Below are positions 45,421 to 54,736 of a stretch of DNA of 64,000 nt, one piece after another. The position numbers and the translations under genes are program-made. Positions within the stretch are counted from its first letter, which is position 1. The number at the start of each line of letters is the position of its first letter. Below the pieces are notes generated by a model, which worked only from the letters and a program-made list of their open reading frames with translations, had not been told where the DNA came from and ran no database searches. Source of the stretch: Scytonematopsis contorta HA4267-MV1 (GTDB lineage Bacteria > Cyanobacteriota > Cyanobacteriia > Cyanobacteriales > Nostocaceae); assembly GCA_019359035.1 (NCBI GenBank), contig JAHHIC010000043.1, positions 1 through 64,000 of the forward strand. Direction: 5' to 3'.

Positions 45421-45777
45421 ATGAAAATTCAGTCACAGGTACTAGTACATTTAGGATTTGGCAAGTACGTGCGCTCCGACCAAGTTACAGCGGTGATACC
45501 AATTGAAGAAGAACGCGGACCAGGACGCCGAACTTTTGTTCACTTGCAAGCTCAAAGTGACCCAATTATTGCCTCACGAGCTGAAGATACTATTGTACGC
45601 GATTTAGTACAGGAACCACGCGAAGTAACCCAATCGCGTCAGCAGCAAGAGATTCTTCAAGACTTATTAGTAGATTTAACCAATGTTAACTCTACTGTAC
45701 GTCGTATTAGTCGTGATGAAGGTGGTTTCGATATTGAGCGATTTGAACGACGCATCCGCGAAGTGTTGGAAAATTAA
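45421..45777 (+). CDS. RemA/DUF370-like small regulator candidate
   Basis: 118 aa. The N-terminal half VLVHLGFGKYVRSDQVTAVI, then PGRRTFVHLQAQSDPIIASR and AEDTIVRDLVQEP, resembles RemA/DUF370 proteins (small beta-rich DNA-binding rings controlling matrix genes in Bacillus), including the IGFG-like opening and the glycine/arginine RR-T element. The C-terminal half adds a helical extension (QSRQQQEILQDLLVDLTNVN). The role in cyanobacteria is unknown. Monocistronic. Confidence 0.6.
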   Translation: MKIQSQVLVHLGFGKYVRSDQVTAVIPIEEERGPGRRTFVHLQAQSDPIIASRAEDTIVRDLVQEPREVTQSRQQQEILQDLLVDLTNVNSTVRRISRDEGGFDIERFERRIREVLEN

Positions 45778-46150
45778 TCACTAATTCCCATTTCAGTTAA
45801 AAGTTAAAGCAAGCGAACCTTACAACAGAAACCCAAAGATATTTTTCGTCCCAATATAAAAAACCTCACCCCCAACCCCGAACCGTGTGCGGTCGGTCGG
45901 TAGTGTTGGGGGTGGGGTTTGCTTAGCTGGGACTAATGATACTGTGGGGGTTTTATTTTGTGTTTCAAAAATTTGCCTTATATTATATTACTAATTTCAC
46001 TTGGTTTTCAAGAGTACAGAAAGAATCAGTGGTGTTACATAAGTAATTACACTTAAACCAGTAAAATTACGGTTGTGGAAAACTCGGATAACTTCCGAAA
46101 ATAGATATTAAGAAAATAAAACATCGCATAATAGTTTTTTTTAAATATTT
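45778..46150. other. Intergenic with GGGGGTGGGG hairpin
   Basis: CCTCACCCCCAACCCC (45864-45879) pairs with GTTGGGGGTGGGGTTT (45904-45920), a terminator-like repeat after the RemA-like gene. The remainder is AT-rich promoter sequence for the monooxygenase. No gene seen. Confidence 0.6.
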
Positions 46151-47596
46151 ATGTCATCCACAACTAATCGCTCATCTTGCTTAGGTAATCATGCAATTGT
46201 TATTGGTGGTAGCGTCGCAGGTTTATTAGCAGGCCGTGTATTGGCTGATTATTTTGAGCGGGTAACAATTATTGAACGTCATAGCTTTCCAGAAAAAGTA
46301 GCTCCTTGTAAGGGAGTACCACAGTCACATCATATTCATTCTTTGATGTTACGCGGGCGCATGATTTTAGAAGAAATGTTTCCCGGGCTGGATAAGGAAT
46401 TAATGACTGCTGGTGCCCCCTTATTTGATATGGGTTCACAAATGGGTTGGTTGAATCGCAATGGTTGGGGAGTTAAGTTTGATTCTGGTATGAATATACT
46501 ATCATTTAGTCGAAGTTTACTTGATTGGAATATTCGTCAGCGTTTGAAGGCTTTTACTAACATCAACTTTTTGCAAGGGTGTAATGTCACAGGTTTGCTA
46601 GCAAATTCTCAAGGTAATGGTGTTGTAGGTGTAGCGGTAAGCATCAGTTCCGAGTCAGGTAAAACTGGTACCCAGCAGAAATTGTTTGCCGAACTGGTAG
46701 TTGATGCTTCAGGACGTAGTTCTAAAGCACCCAAGTGGTTGAAATCTTTAGGATATGAAGCTCCCCCAGAAAAAGTTGTAAATGCATTTGTTGGTTACGC
46801 AACTCGTATTTACGAATGTCCCCCTGGATTTGAGGCAGATTGGAAAGCACAATACGTACAAGCAGCACCACCACATCGCATTCGCAGTGGTGCCTTATTT
46901 CCTATCGAAGGTAATCGTTGGATAGTAACCGCAATAGGTGGAGACCGCGATTATGCCCCTACAGATGAGTCTGGTTATTTAGAGTTTCTTCGCAGCCTCG
47001 ACAGCCAAATCATTTACAATGCAGTTAAAAACGCAAAGCCTCTATCAGCGATTCATAGTTTCCGAGGAACCGAAAATCGTCTGCGTGAATACGAAAAAAT
47101 GTCTCGGCAACCTGAAGGATTTGTGGCTTTGGGTGACTCTGTTTGTGCTTTAAATCCTATATATGGTCAGGGTATGACCATTACAGCTTTGGGAACAAAA
47201 ACTCTTGAAGAATGCTTGCAAGAACAATGTAATGTAAATCCCCAAAATATTACAGGTGTAGCACAACGTTTTCAGATGCAATTGAGTAAAGTTAATATCA
47301 TTCCTTGGTCTTTCACAATTAGTCAAGACGCACGCTTTTCCTGTATCCAAGATAAATCTAAAAATTTTGCAGAAAAAGCGATGGACTGGTACATGGATGA
47401 AGTTATAAATTTAACTGGGAAAAACCCACAAGTTCGATTGGCTTTATTTGAGGTGATGCATATGCTTAAGACTCCGGAAGTACTATTTCAGCGGAGTATT
47501 TTTGTTAAAGTTATTCAAGAAATACTAAATCCCTCATCTTTTTTCCAAACAATGTTTTCACCAAAAGAAAGCAAATTAGACATCTCTGTCCAATAA
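46151..47596 (+). CDS. FAD-dependent monooxygenase/oxidoreductase
   Basis: 481 aa. N-terminal Rossmann dinucleotide fold AIVIGGSVAGLLAGRVLADY with the ribose-binding acid in VTIIERHSFPE. The central ELVVDASGRSSKAPKWL matches the conserved DASGR motif and FVALGDSVCALNPIYGQGMT the GD-x6-P motif of group A flavin monooxygenases. The substrate is not predictable. QSHHIHSLMLRG after the fold is typical of a bacterial subfamily near geranylgeranyl-reductase and halogenase-like enzymes. Stand-alone gene, followed by a TGTAGAGACG palindrome. Confidence 0.88.
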   Translation: MSSTTNRSSCLGNHAIVIGGSVAGLLAGRVLADYFERVTIIERHSFPEKVAPCKGVPQSHHIHSLMLRGRMILEEMFPGLDKELMTAGAPLFDMGSQMGWLNRNGWGVKFDSGMNILSFSRSLLDWNIRQRLKAFTNINFLQGCNVTGLLANSQGNGVVGVAVSISSESGKTGTQQKLFAELVVDASGRSSKAPKWLKSLGYEAPPEKVVNAFVGYATRIYECPPGFEADWKAQYVQAAPPHRIRSGALFPIEGNRWIVTAIGGDRDYAPTDESGYLEFLRSLDSQIIYNAVKNAKPLSAIHSFRGTENRLREYEKMSRQPEGFVALGDSVCALNPIYGQGMTITALGTKTLEECLQEQCNVNPQNITGVAQRFQMQLSKVNIIPWSFTISQDARFSCIQDKSKNFAEKAMDWYMDEVINLTGKNPQVRLALFEVMHMLKTPEVLFQRSIFVKVIQEILNPSSFFQTMFSPKESKLDISVQ

Positions 47597-47602
47597 TCAT
47601 GA

Positions 47603-47630
47603 TGTAGAGACGTTACACGTAACGTTTCTA
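47603..47630. repeat. TGTAGAGACG-type palindrome, copy 5
   Basis: TGTAGAGACGTTAC-AC-GTAACGTTTCTA, seven bases after the monooxygenase stop; likely a terminator or 3' stabiliser. Confidence 0.8.
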
Positions 47631-47708
47631 ATGTTTATATTTTGACGGTTTGCAGGTTATAGATGTAAATTAATTGATAAGGAATCTTTACACTTTGTAA
47701 CTAGACTC

Positions 47709-48206
47709 ATGACTTATCGTCAATTCTTAGCTGGTTTTATATTGGCTATTGCTCTATTTTTCTTCCCTCTCTCAGCACAGGCTGCGAGTTCCTCTGGTGT
47801 AACTGGTTCTGTAGTTCGGGAAAGTTTCCAGGGTAAGGATTTTTCCGGTCAAAAATTAGTGGGAACTGAGTACACCAGTGTCCACATGGAGAATGCTAAC
47901 TTTAGCGATGCAGACTTACGAGGTGGAGTATTTAATGGTGTAGCTTTAGAAGGCGCAAATCTGCATGGGGTAAACTTTACTGAGGGTATTGCCTATTTAT
48001 CGGACTTAAGAAGTGTAGATTTAAGTGATGCGATTTTGACTGATGCGATGATGTTACGTTCCGTTTTTGATAATGCGAACGTTACTGGTGCGGATTTTAC
48101 TAATGCCGTTTTGGACAAACCGCAAGTGAAAAAACTCTGTGTTAATGCTAGTGGGGTTAATTCTAAGACAGGGGTATCTACCCGTGAGTCTTTAGGTTGT
48201 AGATAA
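47709..48206 (+). CDS. Exported pentapeptide-repeat protein, lumenal type
   Basis: 165 aa. Signal peptide MTYRQFLAGFILAIALFFFP, cleavage after AQA. Pentapeptide repeats from about residue 43 (FSGQKLVGTEYTSVHMENAN, FSDADLRGGVFNGVALEGAN) to about 130. The tail KKLCVNASGVNSKTGVSTRE with two Cys matches cyanobacterial and chloroplast lumenal pentapeptide proteins. Likely thylakoid lumen or periplasm. A good intrinsic terminator follows. Confidence 0.88.
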   Translation: MTYRQFLAGFILAIALFFFPLSAQAASSSGVTGSVVRESFQGKDFSGQKLVGTEYTSVHMENANFSDADLRGGVFNGVALEGANLHGVNFTEGIAYLSDLRSVDLSDAILTDAMMLRSVFDNANVTGADFTNAVLDKPQVKKLCVNASGVNSKTGVSTRESLGCR

Positions 48207-48228
48207 CATAACCACTAATTACTAATTA

Positions 48229-48267
48229 AACCTACACCTTGCTAGTTAGCGATTGGTGTAGGTTTTT
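48229..48267 (+). terminator. Intrinsic terminator
   Basis: AACCTACACC, 16-nt loop, GGTGTAGGTT, then TTTTT. A perfect 10-bp stem with a U tract after the pentapeptide gene; it also separates it from the convergent RRM gene. Confidence 0.85.
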
Positions 48268-48299
48268 CGCGAAAAGTTATTTACTTACTGTGAAGTAGT

Positions 48300-48623
48300 T
48301 TAATAGCGACGTCCTCCGTATCCTCCACCGCTATTATTTCCCCGTCTACCACCACCTCCTCCTCCAAAGGAACCGGAATCTGGTTTAGGCTTCGCTTTGT
48401 TAACTTTTAAACTACGACCCATCCATTCCGCATTATCTAAAGCTTCAATCGCGGCTGCTTCCTCGGTGTCTGTTCCCATTTCCACAAATGCAAAACCCCT
48501 CACCCGACCGGTTTCTCGGTCTACAGGCAATTTAACGCTTTTAACCGTTCCGTACTCACCAAAGACGTGCCTGAGGTCGTCTTCTTCTACTTCATATGAT
48601 AAATTGCCGACGTAAATTGACAT
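48300..48623 (-). CDS. RRM RNA-binding protein with Gly-rich tail (Rbp type)
   Basis: 107 aa. One RRM: RNP2 IYVGNLSY (3-10), RNP1 RGFAFVEM (about 42-49) and the final strand RSLKVNKAKP. The C-terminus GSFGGGGGGRRGNNSGGGYG is Gly/Arg-rich as in cold-induced cyanobacterial Rbp proteins. These bind mRNA, assist cold adaptation and can direct mRNA to the thylakoid. The upstream 180 bp may be a long 5' leader, as is usual for cold-regulated rbp genes. Confidence 0.95.
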   Translation of the reverse strand: MSIYVGNLSYEVEEDDLRHVFGEYGTVKSVKLPVDRETGRVRGFAFVEMGTDTEEAAAIEALDNAEWMGRSLKVNKAKPKPDSGSFGGGGGGRRGNNSGGGYGGRRY

Positions 48624-48998
48624 AGAATATCTTCAAAAATCACAAGTTTCAGAAATTTAGATTCGGGGAGAGGTCTGTAATATATTTATACTATAAACGC
48701 AAACAAACTACGCAACCGAATTTAATCTTCCATAGATACCCTAGCACAAGTTGAACAGTTCTGTTTAATCGCAAGATACCACAAAATACAGCGGTAAGTC
48801 ATAAAATTCCTACCGTTTTAAAGACAGCACTATAGGGAATGAGGTTTTAAATAGACTGCAAGCAGTTTTTTGGTTGACACTGTACACAGTTCGCCGTAAT
48901 CCCCATTCTATATCGAAATATGGACACAAAATTTTTATTTTTATTAATAGTTTTCCAATCCCCACTCCCCACTCCCCACTCCCCATTCCCCACTCCAA
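48624..48998. other. Intergenic with STRR
   Basis: AT-rich region holding the rbp promoter, then a CCCCACT heptamer STRR (about 48960-48996, five to six copies) just after the stop of the next minus-strand gene. No gene seen. Confidence 0.6.
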
Positions 48999-49367
48999 TC
49001 AAGCTAAAGCATCAATAAAACCTACCATCAAAGTTTCTGAAGGGTTGGCAGAATCTGTACAAATAACAACTAATTCTTTTTGTGGGTCATAGCTATCAAT
49101 CAGCTCTAAAACTTGCTGCTGCTGTATAAATTTTTCTCTTTTCCAGTAAAAATAACTAACTGTAGCTTCACCGATTTCCAGACCTTTTTGTGCATAATCC
49201 TGCAATTTTTGGCGATACTCCGTCAAATCTATTTGAACGCAGCCCCTACCATCTTCTTTATACCCTTCAATCGCTAACTTGCTCGTTTCTTGCAGAATTG
49301 TTTCTCCATTTTGTTCGACGATTGCTTGTAAATCAGAAAACAATTCTTCGTATTCTTTTTGCGACAT
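48999..49367 (-). CDS. Small soluble protein of unknown function
   Basis: 122 aa, MSQKEYEELFSDLQAIVEQN. Helical, acidic, with a beta-strand near the end (KELVVICTDSANPSETLMVG). No membrane segment and no known family recognised. The coding character is good, and ATG 49367 is the first in frame. Divergent from the phytochrome gene with about 225 bp between them; no functional link can be read. Confidence 0.7.
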   Translation of the reverse strand: MSQKEYEELFSDLQAIVEQNGETILQETSKLAIEGYKEDGRGCVQIDLTEYRQKLQDYAQKGLEIGEATVSYFYWKREKFIQQQQVLELIDSYDPQKELVVICTDSANPSETLMVGFIDALA

Positions 49368-49593
49368 ATTAAAGTAAATATATTGAGATAACTATAATAA
49401 ATTAGCACATCTACTTCAGTACAAATGATACATTGGAACCAAAACTCAATTTCCAATTGACTAACATTTCAATATATGTCACAATCTTAAGAAATGTTAA
49501 AGTAAGACAAATAGCTTACATTTTAGGAAAAATTACAAAAGCTCACAAAAGACCACTGTATGTAACTTTTATTATCTTTGTTTAGATACCATT

Positions 49594-51858
49594 TTGTTGG
49601 ATTTGTTAGCGACTGACCACGATAACCCAATTCATATCCCTGGCTCAATCCAGCCTCATGGTGTACTACTTGCCCTCAGTGTTCATCTGCAAATTGTGCA
49701 AGTTAGTAATAATACCAGGGAATACTTAGGCAAGCGACCTCAACAATTACTAAGTAAACCTCTTAGTTATTTGTTTAACGTTGAGCAACTTGAAGCTATT
49801 CAGCAATGTTTGAAAGAAGATTTTGGTGGTGTTAATTACCTTCATTTGTCCCTCAGTACATTAGAAGGTGAGCGATATTTTGACGCTTTTCTACATCGAA
49901 CATCAGATACAGTAATCCTTGAGCTAGAACTCACAGACTCCCCATCTCCTGAGAGTTTTTCCAGTATTCATGCTTTAACTAAAGGGGCGATCGCAAAATT
50001 TAAGCGAGCATCTGACCTGAAAGAATTTTTGCAACTCGCAGCATTGTGCCTCAGAAAAATAACAGAATTTGACCATGTGATGGTCTACCAGTTCGACCAT
50101 GACCAAGCAGGAGAAGTAATTGCGGAAGCAAAAAGGGAAGATTTACCATCCTATTTGGGACTACGCTTTCCGAATTTGGATATTCCGGAACCAGCTAGGG
50201 AGTTATACAAACGCTCATCACTTCGGTTTATCCCCAATTTTGCCGTTGAACCTGTAGAATTGCTTCCAGTAGAAAATCCCATAACACATGAACCCTTAGA
50301 TTTAAGCCTGTCGGTACTTAGAAGCTTTGGCTCTTGCTGTGCAGAATATCATCAAAACATGGATACTACTGGTCTTTTGGTGATTTCCCTTATGAAAGAT
50401 AGTAAACTATGGGGATTAATTTCCTTTCACCATAAGACTCCTAAGTATGTCCCTTACAAAATACGAGCAAGTTGCGAATTTTTGGGAGAAATTATCTCTT
50501 TAGAGTTAGCAAATAAAGTGATTCAAGAAAAAGCAGACTATAAAACTAAGCTTGAGTCACTGCGTTCAGAAGTAATGGAATCTATTTCTCAACAAGAAGA
50601 TTTGGTAGACGCATTAGTACAACCAGAAACCCGCTTACTAGAACTTGTGGGAGCTTCCGGAGTTGCGGTCTGTCTAAACGATGATATTACTCTACGGGGA
50701 AAAACACCAAATGTTCAAGATGTACGCTCACTAATTGCATGGGTAGAATCTCAGGGAATCGGTAATTTATTTTATACTGATTGCTTAGCAAAGCTTTATC
50801 CCGAAGCATTTGCATATAAAAATACAGCCAGTGGCTTATTATTGTTACAGATTTCGCGAATTCGCCAATATTATATTCTTTGGTTTCGTCCCGAAGTCAT
50901 CCAAACGATAAACTGGGCAGGTAACCCACAGGAAACTATCCTATTACAAGAAGAAGGTCGCATCAGATTTTCTCCGCGAAAATCCTTTGAAAAATGGCAA
51001 GAAATTGTCCAATTAACCTCTGAACCTTGGAAAGATAGTGAATTAGACAGCGCACTTAGTATAAGAAGTGCAATTATTGGTATTGTCCTTAAAAAAGCAG
51101 AAGAGCTAGCCAAAATCAACCTAGAGTTAGAGCGCAGTAATCAAGAATTAGCCTCCTTTGCCTACGCAGCTTCTCACGACCTTAAGGAACCTTTGAGAGG
51201 TATTTATAACTTCTCAACTATATTACAAGAAGATTACGCCAGTGTTCTAGATGACGAAGGTTTAGAGTATATAGAAACCGTATTATCTTTATCGGTACGG
51301 ATGGAGAACTTAATTAATGCTTTGTTACGACTGTCGCAACTAGGACAAGCTCAGCTACAAATGCAAACGACTAACTTAAACGAATTACTCCAAGAAGTAA
51401 TAGATGTCTTTCATGCTAGTCGTCAGCAAAATTTACTCGATATTCGTGTTCCCAGAACTTTTCCAACGATTGAGTGTGACCAAGTTTTACTTAACGAGGT
51501 CTTCAGTAATCTGATAGCCAACGCTTTTAAATATAATGATAAACCAGAACCGTGGGTTGAAATTGGTTACCTAAATATCAACGAACAGCAAGAAATAGGG
51601 CTAATACCAAAAGAGCAAACTTTAGCACCGCTTGTTTTTTATGTACGGGATAATGGCATCGGTATCCAGGAGCATCACCACAAAGCCATCTTCAAAATAT
51701 TTAAACGTCTTCATTCTCAGGAAAAATACGGTGGTGGTGCTGGTGCAGGGTTAGCTATTGCACGCAAAATCGTTGAACGTCACGGAGGAAAAATCTGGGT
51801 CGAATCAACCTTTGGTGTTGGTTCAACATTTTATTTTATGCTGAGTGTTGACTGTTGA
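49594..51858 (+). CDS. Phytochrome-like histidine kinase (PAS-GAF-PHY-HisKA-HATPase)
   Basis: 754 aa from TTG 49594 (no in-frame ATG upstream). PAS-like NPIHIPGSIQPHGVLL (11-26); GAF about 140-310 with LGLRFPNLDIPEPA (the DIP motif) and SFGSCCAEYHQNM; PHY about 320-500 with the tongue WAGNPQ and PRKSFEKW; HisKA ASHDLKEPLRGI with His528; HATPase NLIANAFKY, RDNGIGI and GAGAGLAIAR. Cys248 aligns with the bilin-attaching Cys of Cph1 (SPCHIEY), and there is no N-terminal bacteriophytochrome Cys. The following conserved His is Cys249 here. It should sense red/far-red light and phosphorylate the next gene's product. Confidence 0.93.
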   Translation: MLDLLATDHDNPIHIPGSIQPHGVLLALSVHLQIVQVSNNTREYLGKRPQQLLSKPLSYLFNVEQLEAIQQCLKEDFGGVNYLHLSLSTLEGERYFDAFLHRTSDTVILELELTDSPSPESFSSIHALTKGAIAKFKRASDLKEFLQLAALCLRKITEFDHVMVYQFDHDQAGEVIAEAKREDLPSYLGLRFPNLDIPEPARELYKRSSLRFIPNFAVEPVELLPVENPITHEPLDLSLSVLRSFGSCCAEYHQNMDTTGLLVISLMKDSKLWGLISFHHKTPKYVPYKIRASCEFLGEIISLELANKVIQEKADYKTKLESLRSEVMESISQQEDLVDALVQPETRLLELVGASGVAVCLNDDITLRGKTPNVQDVRSLIAWVESQGIGNLFYTDCLAKLYPEAFAYKNTASGLLLLQISRIRQYYILWFRPEVIQTINWAGNPQETILLQEEGRIRFSPRKSFEKWQEIVQLTSEPWKDSELDSALSIRSAIIGIVLKKAEELAKINLELERSNQELASFAYAASHDLKEPLRGIYNFSTILQEDYASVLDDEGLEYIETVLSLSVRMENLINALLRLSQLGQAQLQMQTTNLNELLQEVIDVFHASRQQNLLDIRVPRTFPTIECDQVLLNEVFSNLIANAFKYNDKPEPWVEIGYLNINEQQEIGLIPKEQTLAPLVFYVRDNGIGIQEHHHKAIFKIFKRLHSQEKYGGGAGAGLAIARKIVERHGGKIWVESTFGVGSTFYFMLSVDC

Positions 51859-51874
51859 GCGTCAACCGTCAACC
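51842..51874. repeat. STRR fragment at the phytochrome stop
   Basis: TGAGTGTTGACTGTTGAGCG, then TCAACCGTCAACC: copies of the same 7-mer in both orientations. It overlaps the final SVDC codons and the stop. Confidence 0.7.
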
Positions 51875-51979
51875 ACCAGCAAATTAAATCTTTGTTAGCT
51901 TCTCATTAAATTAGCGATGAGTTATTTTAATATAGTTTACATATATGTGTAGTTTAATTACGAAATTTTAAGAAAAATT

Positions 51980-52429
51980 ATGACGGCGAAAGTGAATGAT
52001 GTCCTGCTCGTTGTTGAAGACAGTAATGAGGATTTCAAAATATTACAACGCTTAATGCGACAGATGTCTGTCCAAAATCCCATATACAGATGCACTAGCG
52101 GAGATGAGGTGTTAGAATATCTGAACCAAGACGTTTCTAATTGCAAACCCGATGCACCGTCAAAACCATCTGTAATTTTGTTAGACCTCAATTTACCAGG
52201 TATTGACGGTCGGGAAATTTTAGAAATGCTTAAGCAAGACAGCAGTTACCAAGAAATACCTGTTGTTGTTTTTACTACATCATCTAACCCCGGTGATATT
52301 GAATCATGCTACAAAAAAGGCGCAAATGGTTATCTAATTAAGCCAATGGATGCTAAAGAACTTCAAAAAACCGTCCAGGCATTTGTAAGCTACTGGTTGG
52401 AAGTTAACATTCCACCGACCCCCAGGTAA
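51980..52429 (+). CDS. Rcp1-type response regulator
   Basis: 149 aa, a single receiver domain: acidic pocket VVEDSNEDF, phospho-acceptor Asp69 in VILLDLNLPGIDG, the Thr in VVVFTTSSNP and Lys in GYLIKPMD. The long insert before the phosphorylation site (SNCKPDAPSKP) is typical of regulators paired with cyanobacterial phytochromes. It lies 121 bp downstream of the phytochrome kinase, its likely phosphodonor. No output domain. Confidence 0.93.
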   Translation: MTAKVNDVLLVVEDSNEDFKILQRLMRQMSVQNPIYRCTSGDEVLEYLNQDVSNCKPDAPSKPSVILLDLNLPGIDGREILEMLKQDSSYQEIPVVVFTTSSNPGDIESCYKKGANGYLIKPMDAKELQKTVQAFVSYWLEVNIPPTPR

Positions 52430-52562
52430 AAGATTCTAATATTGCCTACTAAATATATTATTTTCAAGGAAATATTACGTTTTCTTTAGATTCTTTTTAT
52501 ATTTTTACAAAAGTGTGACAAAGTTAAAAAAGAAGCGTTAATAACTTCTCCCCCATGCTTTT

Positions 52563-54200
52563 ATGCCGAATGCCTGGAAGCTACTTATCATAGATGATTG
52601 TGCGGCAGATAGAAAAATCTATCGTCGATATCTTTTGAATGACCCTCACCAGTCTTATCAAATTTTAGAGATAGACTCTGGAGAGGAGGCACTAGCCTTG
52701 TGTCTGGAAATACACTTTGATGCGATTTTACTGGATTTTTGCTTGCCAGACATGAGTGGTCTAGAGTTCCTCGACCGAATGATTAAGCAAAAATTAGGGC
52801 TGATAACAGCTGTAATTATGCTTACAGGACGAGGTGACGAAGAAATTGCCGTACAAGCAATGAAAAAAGGCGTTCAGGATTATCTGGTTAAGCAACATTT
52901 GAAAGCGGATGTATTGCAATTAACAACTCGTAATGCAGTCAAGCATTGCTTTCTTCAAAGACAACTCAACAAAACTTTAGAGCGACAGCGTTTAATAGCA
53001 ACAACAGCTCTCTCTATTCGTCAGTCTCTAGACTTGCAGCAAATTTTGCATCGTGCAGTGGTAGAAGTGCAACAACTACTCAAGTGTGACCGTGTAGTTG
53101 TATACCAATCGATTCCCAGTATTGGTGTGGAAATAGTTGCCTCATCTAATCAGTTAATTACAAGTGAAGCCAAAACCTCTTGTAATATAAATCGCTACGG
53201 TTGTCAATCAGAAATTGAACTGGTTGATGAAATACAACTTTGTTGTCGTCTTAATCCCCCAGAACCATCTAAGAACCAGGCTAATTTGTTAGCACCAATT
53301 ACACTAAGTAATAACGGCAATCAAGCAAATAAGCACTGGGGATGGTTGATTGCACACCAATGTTCAGCAGAACCAAAATGGCAATCTGACGATTTGGAAA
53401 TACTCAATCAAATGTCAGTGCAGCTAGCAATTGCGATTCAACAAGCAGAACTTCTACAGCAAACCCAAGCTGCTTTGGAAAAAGAACAACAACTCAACGC
53501 ATTTAAATCTCGTATCATTGCCACAATTTCCCACGAGTACCGTACACCCTTAGCCTCAATTTTAGGCGCAGCATCAACATTAAAACAACATGGCAATAAG
53601 CTAGATGAGTTTAAACAACAGCGTTTTTTGGGAATGATTCAAAGTAAAACGCGGCATTTATCCAAACTGATAGATGATATGCTTTCTGTAAATCAATTTG
53701 AACTGGGGAAAACCAAGTTTCAGCCGATTCCCTTAGATTTGTTGGAATTTTTCTCGGATTTGATGGAAGAACAGAGGGAAACAGCCAGCGAAAATCACGA
53801 ATTGATTTTGAAAATTACAGGAAACAACAAAGGCTTTTGCGGTGATAAGGGGCTTTTGCGGCTAATTTTTACCAACTTGATGTCCAATGCAATTAAATAC
53901 TCTCCGAATGGAGGTGATGTTGAATTTCATCTTATGGGCAAAGATTCCCAAGTAATTTTTTGCATTCAAGATAAAGGAATTGGAATACCAAAAATAGACC
54001 AAGAAAACTTGTTTCAACCTTTTAATCGTGGGAGTAATGTTGATACTATCCCTGGGACTGGTTTAGGACTAGTTATCGCTAAATCTTGCGTAGAATTGCA
54101 CGGTGGTTACATTTCATTAGAAAGTCAACCAGGACAGGGAACTAAAGTATCAGTTAATTTACCTAAATACTCACTCTTGGAAGAAGATAATAATAACTAA
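52563..54200 (+). CDS. Hybrid REC-GAF-histidine kinase
   Basis: 545 aa. N-terminal receiver (LLIIDDCAADRKIYRR; Asp58 in AILLDFCLPDMSG), coiled linker, GAF (about 150-300: LDLQQILHRAVVEVQQLLKC, CDRVVVYQ), HisKA ATISHEYRTPLASIL with His324, and HATPase NLMSNAIKYSPNGG, IQDKGIGIPK, GTGLGLVIAK. It lies 134 bp behind the Rcp-like regulator. Such REC-first kinases often take phosphate from another sensor, so it may work in the phytochrome relay. GAF ligand unknown. Confidence 0.93.
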   Translation: MPNAWKLLIIDDCAADRKIYRRYLLNDPHQSYQILEIDSGEEALALCLEIHFDAILLDFCLPDMSGLEFLDRMIKQKLGLITAVIMLTGRGDEEIAVQAMKKGVQDYLVKQHLKADVLQLTTRNAVKHCFLQRQLNKTLERQRLIATTALSIRQSLDLQQILHRAVVEVQQLLKCDRVVVYQSIPSIGVEIVASSNQLITSEAKTSCNINRYGCQSEIELVDEIQLCCRLNPPEPSKNQANLLAPITLSNNGNQANKHWGWLIAHQCSAEPKWQSDDLEILNQMSVQLAIAIQQAELLQQTQAALEKEQQLNAFKSRIIATISHEYRTPLASILGAASTLKQHGNKLDEFKQQRFLGMIQSKTRHLSKLIDDMLSVNQFELGKTKFQPIPLDLLEFFSDLMEEQRETASENHELILKITGNNKGFCGDKGLLRLIFTNLMSNAIKYSPNGGDVEFHLMGKDSQVIFCIQDKGIGIPKIDQENLFQPFNRGSNVDTIPGTGLGLVIAKSCVELHGGYISLESQPGQGTKVSVNLPKYSLLEEDNNN

Positions 54201-54413
54201 TACCTGTACATACCGCTAATTAATAGCTAGTACATACTGCAAATTAATATCTAGTATATACTGCAAATTAATATCTAGTACATACTGCTAATTAATATCT
54301 AGTACATATTGCAAATTAATAGCTAGTACATACTGCAAATTAATATCTAGTACATATTGCAAATTAATAGCTAGTACATACTGCTAATTAATAGCTAGTA
54401 CATACTGCTAATA
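54197..54413. repeat. 24-bp minisatellite, about nine copies
   Basis: Unit AATTAATAGCTAGTACATAC + TGCA, eight full copies (54219-54410) and a degenerate one upstream. Variants are G/T in TAGCTAG/TATCTAG, C/T in TACAT, and A/T at the end. No coding function seen. Confidence 0.92.
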
Positions 54414-54419
54414 TCAAGT

Positions 54420-54475
54420 TACTTCAGTACAACAGGGCGGGCAAGGATGCCCACCCCACAAGAGTTTTGATGTGT
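54420..54475. mobile_element. MITE fragment (copy D)
   Basis: Contains GGGCGGGCAAGGATGCCCAC, the core of the elements at 10336, 15135 and 17297, but the ends are incomplete. It lies between the minisatellite and the stop of the next gene. Confidence 0.55.
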
Positions 54476-54736
54476 TTATTTACAGGGGATTTCTAAATAT
54501 CTCGTGCGGTATCTGTGAAATGGTGAAACTTCAACAGGATGTACCACGACAAATTTATCAATACCAATATCTAAATTGGCAATTGCTCCAGCATCTCTTA
54601 GTATTGCTTCTCTTTTTTCTGGATTTGAATAATGAACGTAAATTGTTTTTGTTTGTGGAAAAAACTTGAAGTGACAAACTCCCCATCCAGGAAATTTAGC
54701 AGCAAGAAATTCTGTAAGTGCTAATGTTAATGTCAT
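54476..54736 (-). CDS. Small protein of unknown function
   Basis: 86 aa, MTLTLALTEFLAAKFPGWGV. Mixed alpha/beta pattern (VCHFKFFPQTKTIYVHYSNP; REAILRDAGAIANLDIGIDK; FVVVHPVEVSPF). No signal or membrane segment; no known family recognised. I accept it because of its even composition and sensible secondary-structure pattern, but the evidence for expression is weak. A MITE fragment abuts its stop. Confidence 0.55.
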   Translation of the reverse strand: MTLTLALTEFLAAKFPGWGVCHFKFFPQTKTIYVHYSNPEKREAILRDAGAIANLDIGIDKFVVVHPVEVSPFHRYRTRYLEIPCK

